Shown here one piece after another: positions 15,780-30,800 of a stretch of 64,000 nt of DNA. The stretch's first letter is position 1. Each line of letters begins with the position of its first letter. The stretch lies in NCBI RefSeq assembly GCF_026342405.1, contig NZ_JAPEMU010000001.1:5642001-5706000 (forward strand). The letters are read 5' to 3'. The notes beneath the pieces were generated by a model, which searched no databases, was not told the DNA's origin, and worked only from the letters and a program-made list of their open reading frames with translations. This stretch comes from Kitasatospora sp. NBC_00240. GTDB lineage: Bacteria > Actinomycetota > Actinomycetes > Streptomycetales > Streptomycetaceae. The position numbers were made by a program, and so were the translations under genes.

Positions 15780-16616
15780 GTGCCGTCCGATCGAATAGTG
15801 GCCCTGGGGGTGGTGGCCACGCTGGTGGTCTTCGGCGCGGCGGTGGCCACCCTGGACGTCCGGGCCGACCCGGGCCCGCAGGCCCGCCCCGGATCGGTGG
15901 CGCCCGCCACCACCGCCTCCCGGCCGGCCCGGCAGGTGCTGCTCACCGCCGCCCAGGGCCTGGACGACGCCGGCAGCGCGCGCCTGCGCACCGACCGGGA
16001 GGGGCCGCTCGGCCGGGGCAGCGCCGAGGGCACCCTCTCCTGGGGCGCGGCGGACGCGGCCGACCTGCGGCTCACCGACGCGGCGGGCGCCGGCCGGCTG
16101 CGGGTGGTGGACGGGGTCTGCTATCTCGCGCACGACGGCACGGCCGGCTGGCGGCGGGCCGACCGGGCGGAGGTGGAGTCGCTCGATCCGAGTGGCGCCG
16201 GGGTCGGCGGCTACGCGGGCGGCTGGCTCACCGCCCTGGTCGGCAACCCCGGCGGCCGGCTGCGTCTGGTGGCGCTCGCCGGGCGGCTCGGCGAGCTGGG
16301 GCCGACCACCGAGAACGGGGTCGTGGCCACCCACTACCGGGGCAGTGCCCCGGTTGCCGCCCTGTTCGGCGCAGACCAGAACCTGAGCCCGGAGCGGCGC
16401 GCGGTCGTCCTGGCGTACTACCAGGCGCAGGGCGTCGAGACCCTCGACTACGACATCTGGATCGGCGAGGGGGACCAGCTGCTGCGGCTGCGCGAGAGCG
16501 CCTCGGGCCGGGCGGGGACCGAGGTGACCAGCACGGCGGTCTCCGAGCCGGGGGTCGCCTTCGAGGTCCGGGCGCCGGGGCCGGCCGATTTCGCCGGGGT
16601 GCCCGCCGCGGGCTGA
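15780..16616 (+). CDS. Membrane-anchored LppX/LprG-like protein
   Basis: 278 residues. An N-terminal hydrophobic helix (about residues 6-23, ALGVVATLVVFGAAVATL) without a lipobox Cys acts as signal or anchor, followed by an extracytoplasmic domain resembling the LppX/LprG lipid-binding fold (GTLSWGAADAADLRL, GVCYLAHDGTAGWRR, TLDYDIWIGEGDQLLRLR). Function unknown; mycobacterial relatives carry lipids across the envelope. The GTG at 15780 is preferred because a GGAGAG precedes it and a -10-like box lies upstream; an ATG at 15684 would lie before that promoter. It sits between rplA and rplJ together with a second protein of the same kind. Confidence 0.65.
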   Translation: MPSDRIVALGVVATLVVFGAAVATLDVRADPGPQARPGSVAPATTASRPARQVLLTAAQGLDDAGSARLRTDREGPLGRGSAEGTLSWGAADAADLRLTDAAGAGRLRVVDGVCYLAHDGTAGWRRADRAEVESLDPSGAGVGGYAGGWLTALVGNPGGRLRLVALAGRLGELGPTTENGVVATHYRGSAPVAALFGADQNLSPERRAVVLAYYQAQGVETLDYDIWIGEGDQLLRLRESASGRAGTEVTSTAVSEPGVAFEVRAPGPADFAGVPAAG

Positions 16617-16967
16617 ACCGGGCGCCGGCCGTCCGCCGCGGCCGCCAGGGGGCAGGGCGCCGCCGGGCGGGCGACGGCGGCGTGACATGGTGGGTGGGCA
16701 GGGGGAGAGCGGTTCGGGCCCGCAGGGCCCGGCAGCACCGGGGGAAGACCCGGCCGGGGACCGGGCGCACCGGGGACCCGTGCCGGTGCGGAGCGCCGGA
16801 CGGGACGGAGCATCGGGCCGCCACCGGGAGTGCACGGCCGGCCAGGCCGGCAGCGGCCCCCGTGCGCGGGCCCGACGGCCGGTGCACGCTGGACAAGCTG
16901 GACGGGGGCCCGGCAGGGCGGCCCCGGGGCGCCCGGAGGACGGGTGGCGGACCGACGGGAGACGGGT
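16617..16967. other. Gene-free stretch of about 350 bases
   Basis: Very GC-rich sequence between the two LppX-like genes. Possible readings through it have unusual composition and no domain signal; I see no hairpin or clear promoter. Confidence 0.5.
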
Positions 16968-17831
16968 ATGGCGGCGCGGCGGCGGATGACGGCCGGAGTG
17001 GCCGCTGTGCTGCTCGCCGGCCTGCTGGCCGGATGCGGCGGCGGGCCGGCGCAGCCGCCCGACCCCTCCGCCTCCGGCACCCCGAGCAGCGCGAGCCCGT
17101 CGCCCAGCGACGCCGACAAGCCCACCGACCGTTCGCCGCACGGGGTGCTGCTGTCCGCCCAGCTCGCCATGCAGACCGCCCGCCGGGCCAAGATCACCTA
17201 CCGGCTCGGCGGTGACAGCGCCGCCGGCCTGCTGTTCTGGCAGCCGAAGACCGCCCTGCAGATCAAGCGCGGCACGCCCGGCACCGCCGAGCAGCTGATC
17301 GTCATGGACACCACGGCCTACCAGGGCGGGGACGACGCCACCGCGGCCCGCCTCGGCGGTCACCACTGGGAGAAGTTCGGCGGCGCGACCGGCGCGGACG
17401 GCCACAAGGAGGTGCCGTACGCGGGCCTGGTGGACCAGCTCAACCCGGTGGTGGCGCTCACCGCCGCGGCGGCGGCCGCCGACCCGGTGCTGCTCGGCGA
17501 GGAGAAGCTCGACGACAACACCGTCCAGCACTACCAGGTCAGCACCACGGCGGAGCGCTACGCGGCGGCCCAGACCCAGCTGAGCGAGTCCCGCCGGGGC
17601 GGCCTGCGGACGGCGCTCGCGCCGGGCGGCGCCACCGTGCTCACCCTCGATCTGTGGCTCAATGACAAGGACCAGCTGGTCCAGCTCCGCCGGACCGGGA
17701 CGGGCGCCGAGGGCGGCACCGACGACACGGTGCAGTACTCCGACTTCGGCGGCGCCCTGTCGGTGCAGGCGCCGGCCGAGGCGGACACCTCCGACACCGG
17801 CACCCGCAGCACCTCGCCGCTCGCCCGCTGA
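16968..17831 (+). CDS. Lipoprotein with LppX/LprG-like domain
   Basis: 287 residues. Signal peptide with a lipobox (LLAGLLAG before Cys at about residue 23), then a Ser/Pro-rich linker and a domain repeating the pattern of the preceding gene (KITYRLGGDSAAGLLFW, VMDTTAYQGG, LTLDLWLNDKDQLVQLRR, YSDFGGALSVQAP). Probably anchored to the outer face of the membrane. Start at the ATG at 16968, after GGGAGACGGG. Function unknown; the two adjacent genes may be divergent duplicates. Confidence 0.75.
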   Translation: MAARRRMTAGVAAVLLAGLLAGCGGGPAQPPDPSASGTPSSASPSPSDADKPTDRSPHGVLLSAQLAMQTARRAKITYRLGGDSAAGLLFWQPKTALQIKRGTPGTAEQLIVMDTTAYQGGDDATAARLGGHHWEKFGGATGADGHKEVPYAGLVDQLNPVVALTAAAAAADPVLLGEEKLDDNTVQHYQVSTTAERYAAAQTQLSESRRGGLRTALAPGGATVLTLDLWLNDKDQLVQLRRTGTGAEGGTDDTVQYSDFGGALSVQAPAEADTSDTGTRSTSPLAR

Positions 17832-18270
17832 CCGGGCGCCGGGCCGGCCGGCCCGGCCGAGCGACCGGGCCGGCGTCAGGGGTGTCGGCGGGCGGGACCG
17901 GAGCGGGTGGGGCCGGCCGCGTCGGGGGTGTCCGGCGGCGCGATTTGTCGTTCCGGGGCGATCCGGGCTACCTTGGTGCAAGCCAAAGACCGCTGGTTGT
18001 CGCTGTGCGCCTGTGAGGGTGCGGGGCGACCGAAGGATCTGCGATTTACCGCAGACAGCCCGCGCAGGAGTGTTTGGAGCTTGGACTTCCGGTCCGCACG
18101 GTTCGCCGTTCGGCCGTCGAGGTCTTACTGAGCCCCGTGCGCCTGCGCACCGGGGCTCTCACTGTTTTTGCAGGGTGTCTCCTTCTGATCAGACCGGTGT
18201 GTCCGAGGCGCAGATGGTCGACTTTCGCAGGTCGGCCCGACTTCGACATCACGGAAGGAGGCGTAAGCCT
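17832..18270 (+). promoter_or_regulatory. rplJ promoter and long leader, likely L10-type autoregulatory RNA
   Basis: TTGTCG (17945-17950) and TACCTT (17969-17974) with an 18-base spacer form a good promoter; initiation near 17980 leaves a leader of about 290 bases before rplJ. Such leaders upstream of rplJL bind the L10-L12 complex in many bacteria (the L10 leader RNA). I infer this class from position, length and the terminator-like hairpin inside it; I did not fold the kink-turn. Confidence 0.55.
18130..18169 (+). terminator. Attenuator-like hairpin in the rplJ leader
   Basis: GAGCCCCGTGCGC (18130-18142) pairs with GCGCAC-C-GGGGCTC (18145-18158, one bulged C); TTTTT follows at 18165-18169. 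It lies about 100 bases before rplJ within its leader, so it would stop transcription before the gene unless prevented. Confidence 0.55.
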
Positions 18271-18843
18271 ATGGCAAGGCCCGACAAGGCTGCTGCCGTC
18301 GCCGAGATCACGGACAAGTTCCGTGCCTCGAACGCGGCCGTGCTGACCGAGTACCGCGGTCTGACGGTGAAGCAGGTGAAGAACCTGCGTCGCTCGCTGG
18401 GTGAGAACGCCCAGTACGCCGTGGTGAAGAACACGCTGACCAAGATCGCTGCCCATGAGGCCGGGATCACGGAGCTCGACGACCTGTTCGCGGGTCCGAC
18501 GGCTGTCGCCTTCGTCACCGGTGACCCGGTGGAGTCGGCGAAGGCTCTGCGTGACTTCGCCAAGGACAACCCCGCTCTCATCATCAAGGGCGGTGTCCTT
18601 GACGGTAAGGCGCTGACCGCCGATGAGATCAAGAAGCTCGCGGACCTCGAGTCCCGCGAGGTGCTGCTCGCCAAGCTGGCCGGCGGTCTGAAGGCGTCCA
18701 TGGCGAAGGCCGCGGCCACCTTCCAGGCTCCGCTGGTCGAGTTCGCCCGCACTGCCGAGGCACTGCGCGCGAAGGTCGAGCAGGGCGGTGCCGGTACGCC
18801 GGCTCCCGCCGAGGCCGAGGACACCACCGAGGCTGCCGAGTAA
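18271..18843 (+). CDS. rplJ: 50S ribosomal protein L10
   Basis: 190 residues. L10 anchors L7/L12 dimers to form the ribosomal stalk. Begins MARPDKAAAVAEITDKFRAS, with the conserved YRGLTVKQVKNLRRSL and VVKNTLTKIA segments and the L12-binding C-terminal helix, then an acidic tail. GGAAGGAGG precedes the ATG by about 10 bases. Cotranscribed with rplL. Confidence 0.96.
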   Translation: MARPDKAAAVAEITDKFRASNAAVLTEYRGLTVKQVKNLRRSLGENAQYAVVKNTLTKIAAHEAGITELDDLFAGPTAVAFVTGDPVESAKALRDFAKDNPALIIKGGVLDGKALTADEIKKLADLESREVLLAKLAGGLKASMAKAAATFQAPLVEFARTAEALRAKVEQGGAGTPAPAEAEDTTEAAE

Positions 18844-18954
18844 TTCACGCTCACGCGTGAGGCACTCAGCGTCCGGTACCTCCGGCCGCAGCGGGCCCGT
18901 ACGCCCGCCATCCCGTACATCCGGCACCTGCCGATTTAGTGGAAGGACGCCATC

Positions 18955-19335
18955 ATGGCGAAGCTGTCCCAGGACGAGCTGCTCGAGCAGTTCGAGACCC
19001 TGACCCTCATCGAGCTGTCCGAGTTCGTCAAGGCGTTCGAGGAGAAGTTCGACGTCAAGGCTGCCGCTCCGGTCGCCGTTGCCGCCGCCGGTGGCCCCGC
19101 CGCCGTCGAGGCCGTCGAGGAGCAGGACGAGTTCGACGTCATCCTCGAGTCGGCCGGCGACAAGAAGATCCAGGTCATCAAGGAGGTGCGCGCCCTTACC
19201 TCCCTCGGTCTGAAGGAGGCCAAGGACCTCGTTGACGGCACCCCCAAGCCGGTCCTGGAGAAGGTTGCCAAGGAGGCCGCTGAGAAGGCCAAGGCCCAGC
19301 TCGAGGCCGCTGGCGCCAAGGTCACCGTCAAGTGA
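18955..19335 (+). CDS. rplL: 50S ribosomal protein L7/L12
   Basis: 126 residues. N-terminal dimerisation region (LSQDELLEQFETLTLIELSEFVKAFEEKF), Ala-rich hinge with PVAVAAAGGPAA, and the globular translation-factor-binding domain (FDVILESAGDKKIQVIKEVRALTSLGLKEAKDLV). GTGGAAGGA precedes the ATG. Followed by a strong terminator before rpoB. Confidence 0.97.
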   Translation: MAKLSQDELLEQFETLTLIELSEFVKAFEEKFDVKAAAPVAVAAAGGPAAVEAVEEQDEFDVILESAGDKKIQVIKEVRALTSLGLKEAKDLVDGTPKPVLEKVAKEAAEKAKAQLEAAGAKVTVK

Positions 19336-19362
19336 CTCTCCGCCCCCTCTGAGGGGGCGCGG

Positions 19363-19405
19363 GGCCGGGCCGATCACCCTTGCGGGTGGTCGGCCCGGCC
19401 TTTTT
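19363..19405 (+). terminator. Terminator between rplL and rpoB
   Basis: 17-bp perfect stem (19363-19379 with 19384-19400), TTGC-type loop and TTTTT. A smaller hairpin (CGCCCCCTC/GAGGGGGCG, 19341-19359) precedes it. Together they largely insulate rplJL from rpoBC. Confidence 0.88.
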
Positions 19406-20081
19406 GCGTACGCCCGTCCGAGGATCGGCCCGCTGTGCGCCCGATCGTGGCCGATTGCCCCCTCGGCACTGTCGGTCCGGGCGGGTAGGGTGATCGCTGT
19501 CGTCCGGAACGGCCCTCACCACGGGTTCTGTAACGCCGGAGGGGTCTCGGACGATAGGTATGACGAGGTCCGCACTCCGGTGAGGGCCTTGACGAACCGA
19601 ACCTGGCGCGCGATTCTCAAGGCGCGCCGTGTGCGTGGAGAGCGCGGACGGTTGGCGAGGCCCTGGATGCATATTCGGAGGCCCCAGCGGGAAGTGACTC
19701 CATGTGAGGCGCGGTGGCCCGGAGTGTGCGGGCCGGCGGCAGTTCGTGAGGGCAGGGACCACCCTGCGGTCCGGCCCCGAAGGGGGCCCGGAGTGCTCCG
19801 GGTGGCGACAGGGAGGAGTCTCCGATTCGGTCTCCGAATCAGAGCTGGACAGCAGTGTGCCTATTGGCTACACTGTCCCTTTGCGCTGCCTGTTAGCTGC
19901 TCCGTGACTCGTCGCCCGGAGTGTGCGATGCCCTGAAGGGGCCTGGCACCGCCTCCGCAAAGCGGCTCTGACCTGGGGTTTCCACCCCGGCTGAGACCCA
20001 CGGCGCCGGGGGTGGGACCAGCCCGTCGAGGCCGGCCGGTACGCGCGCAGTGAGCTCCGAGCCCTCGGAAGGACCCCCCTC
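19406..20081 (+). promoter_or_regulatory. rpoB upstream region with principal-sigma-type promoter
   Basis: About 675 bases without a gene. TGGACA (19846-19851) and TACACT (19869-19874) with a 17-base spacer are a near-consensus promoter; initiation near 19880 gives a leader of about 200 bases. Just upstream of the -35 lies a perfect inverted repeat GATTCGG-TCT-CCGAATC (19824-19840), a possible regulator site. Nothing else could be supported in the stretch. Confidence 0.6.
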
Positions 20082-23555
<3,474 letters not shown>

Positions 23556-23656
23556 CGGAGGTTGGGCCGGCTGCCCGTACGGACAGCCGGCCCGCCCCCA
23601 GGCCCCCTCAGACCAGATGAACGACTTTCGACTTACGAAAGAGGGCTTGACGACCA

Positions 23657-27547
<3,891 letters not shown>

Positions 27548-27562
27548 CAGTCCGTACCAGGT

Positions 27563-27610
27563 ACGCCGCAGGGCGGCCGCCCCCTCGGGGGTGGCCGCCC
27601 TGCGGCGTTT
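27563..27610 (+). terminator. Terminator of the rpoBC operon
   Basis: 16-bp stem (27563-27578 with 27593-27608) around an inner CCCCC/GGGGG hairpin, ending in TTT; it begins 16 bases after the rpoC stop. Confidence 0.85.
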
Positions 27611-27809
27611 CCGGCTGTCGGCAGGAGACCGGTGCGGGTGCGCCCCAAATCTGAATGCTTTTCATACTTATTGACCGGTGGGGGTTCCCCGGTCTCAACC
27701 TGGTCTCAGCGTGCGGCTGTTGGCATGGCCGAGCAGTCGGCGGAACTACGATCTCGACGGCACGCGAACCCTTCCGCGTACGGCCGCCCCGATGGTTGAG
27801 TGAGGCACC

Positions 27810-30800
27810 TTGTCCAGCCCAGGCGCAGAGACCTCCGGCGAGAACAAGCTGAGAGTCCGGCAGATCTTCCGCTATCTCGCCGAGGCGGGGGAGAGCAAGG
27901 TCAAACCCGTCCGCTCCCTCGACGAGTCGGCCCGCCATCTGCTCTGGCTGTCCGAGGTGCCGCAGGGAGACTCCCGGATCTTCAGCTTCCTCGACACCTC
28001 GCCGGAGAGCGCCGCGGCCGGCTGGCTGAGCGTCGAACGACCGGAGAACCGGCCCTGCCCCCTGCCGGACCCGGAGCTCCGCCGCTGGCTCCAGGGCGCC
28101 GACCTGACCGACCACCGGCAGCCGGCGCCGCCGGCGCTGCGCGATTCCGTCGAGGTGCCGGAGGAGGTCGTCACCCCCGGCGGAACCTCGCCGGCGACCA
28201 GGACGCTCCTGCGCCGGGACCTGCCGTCCCGGCAGCGCCTGGAGGCGCAGTACACGGACTGGTCACGCACCTGGAGCCACTGGGCGGCCCGCAAGCGGGC
28301 CGACGCCCCGGTGGGGAAGCTGTACGAGCAGCTGTACCGGATCCACGAGGACGTCACGGCGCTGGGCGAGAGCTTCGAACTCGTGCTCTCCTTCGGCCTG
28401 CTGACCTGGGAGGCCGAAGGGCAGCAGATCCGCCGGCACCTGCTCTCGGTCCGGGCGGTGCTGGAACTGGACACCAAGACGGGCGGGCTGCTCCTCGCCG
28501 CCGACCCGGACGCTCCGGGCCCCGCGCTGGAGGAGAGCATGCTCGACGCGGGGCAGAAGATCCGCAGCGAGCCTCGCGAGACGATCCTGCGCCTGCTGGA
28601 CGAGGCGGGCAGCGTGAGCGGGCCGGAGGGGATCGAGCTGATCCACCGCGCCCTGGAGGCCTGGGCGATCGCCTCCCACGAACGCGGCAGCTACCTGCCG
28701 CAGCGCGTCCGGCACCGGCCCGCCTCGACCGGGCAGCCGGTGGTCAGCTTCGCGCCGGCCGTCATCCTGCGCGAGCGCAGCCGGCGTACCAACATCGAGG
28801 CCCTGCAAGGCATCGCCCGGCAGATCGAGCAGGGCGCCGAACCCACCGGACTGCTCGACTTCATCGCCGGGGACGGTGCGCTGACCGCCCCGGCCGACGG
28901 CGAGGGGCCGTCGCCGGCCGCCGCCGGCCCGGTCGAGACCTACTTCGCGCTGCCCTCCAACGAGGAGCAGCGCACCATCGCCGAGCGGCTGCGCGGCAAC
29001 CGGCTCGTCGTGGTGCAGGGCCCGCCCGGCACCGGCAAGACCCACACGATCGCCAACCTGGTGACCGACCTGCTGGCGCACGGACAACGGGTGCTGATCA
29101 CCAGTCATACCGGTCGGGCACTCAAGGTGCTGAAGGAGAAACTGCCGGCGAGCATCCGGGAGCTCTGCGTCAGTCGCACCGACGAAGGCCTGGTGGCCCA
29201 GCAGGAACTGCGCGGATCCATCCAGGCCATCCTGGAGCGGCAGGGAACGTACGACGAGCGCGAGTACCTGCAGCGGATCGCCGGCAACGAGACGCGCCTG
29301 CGCTCGGCCCGGACCACCCAGGCGCTCGCCCTGACCGCGCTGCGGGCGATCCGCGAGCAGGAGGTCTACCAGCACCCCGCGGACATCGGCGACTACGCGG
29401 GCACCCTCCAGCAGATCGCCCGCCGGCTCGCCGAGGACCAGCCGGGCCTCGGCTGGCTGGGGCCGGTGCCCGCCGCCCGGCCGGGGATCACCTCGGCCGC
29501 GGCGTCCGCCCTGCTGGCGGCCGCCCGGGCCTACACCGGCGAGCACCGCGCCGCCGTCGAGTCCGTCGACGTGCTGCCGGGGCCGGCCGAACTGCTCGGG
29601 CCGACCGCCTTCGAACAGGCCGTGCTGGCCGTCCGCGACGCCCAGGAGGGCCTCGACCTGCTGCGCGGCGGCGAGGCCGGCTCCCTCGACGAGTCGGCCT
29701 CCCGGCTGACCCCCGGGGCCCAGGACGCGGCCGCGCTGGCGCTGGAGGCGTTCACCGCGGCCCGGGCGGCGGCCGAGAGCGCTGTACCCGGATGGGCCGC
29801 ACCCCTGCTGGAGGAGGCGCTCACCGGACAGGACTGGCAGCTGCGCGGGCGGTGGCGGTCGACCGGCCAGGCCCTGGAGGGCGCCCGGGAGGCCGCCCGG
29901 CTGCTGGCCGGCGGCCGGGTCGACGGCCTGGAGGCCTATGACCTCGCAACGGCACTGACCCTGGTCACCGCGCTGCGGGAGGGCCTGCTGGCGGGTGAGC
30001 GGCTGCGCGGCCCGTTGGGCATCAGAACCAGATTGCGGAAGGTCGTCGGGGATTTCCCGGAGAAGATCCGGATCGACGGACTCGTCCCCGACACGGTGGA
30101 GGGCGCCACGCGCGTCCTGCACCGGGTGAACCTGGAGCGGCACCTGCAGGACGTCGAGCGGGAATGGGGCGCCGGTGCTCAGGCGTGGCAGGCCCCCACC
30201 CGCCGGCTCGCGGAACTGGAGGCGCAGACCGCGGCGCTGCGGCGGCTCGGCGAGCTGGCCGAGCGGCGCTCCGAACTGGTCGCCGCGCTGGCCGCGGTGC
30301 CGGTGCTGACGGTGAAGCCCTGGCATCAACCCGCGACCTGCGACGCGCTGCGCGACGCGCTACGGGCCCGCGCCGCCCTGCGGGCCGCCGAACTGCCGCG
30401 GCAGCAACTGGCCGCGCTGGAGCAGACCCTGGTCGGCTGGGCCGACCGCCCGGGCACCGCGGACGCACCGCTGCGCCGACTGCTCGCGGCCGTCCGGTCC
30501 CGGGAGAGCGCGCAGTACCGGGACATCGCGGCCGAGCTCGACGACCTGCGCGGCTCGCTCGCCCTCAAGGAGGCCTTCGAACAGGCCCGGGGCCCGGTCG
30601 CGTCCGTGCTTCCGGCGCTGGCCCGGGAGCTCGCGGAGCGACCCGGTGACCCGCGGTGGGACGGCCGGCTGGCGCACGTCGAGCAGGCGTGGGCCTGGTC
30701 CGCCTGGTCGGCCCGGATGCGCGACCTCACCGACCCGGCCGCCGAGGAGAAGCAGCGGGCGGTGCTGGCCGAGGCGGACGCCGACATCCGGATCACCCTG

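Noticed and set aside
16620..16989. Two short overlapping open frames in the gap between the LppX-like genes
   Set aside because: Gly/Arg/Pro-rich, no ribosome-binding sequence, no similarity to known families; typical of GC-rich non-coding DNA.
27800..29941. Alternate 713-codon frame overlapping the helicase gene
   Set aside because: Arg/Gly/Pro-rich composition characteristic of a shifted frame; helicase motifs are all in the other frame.
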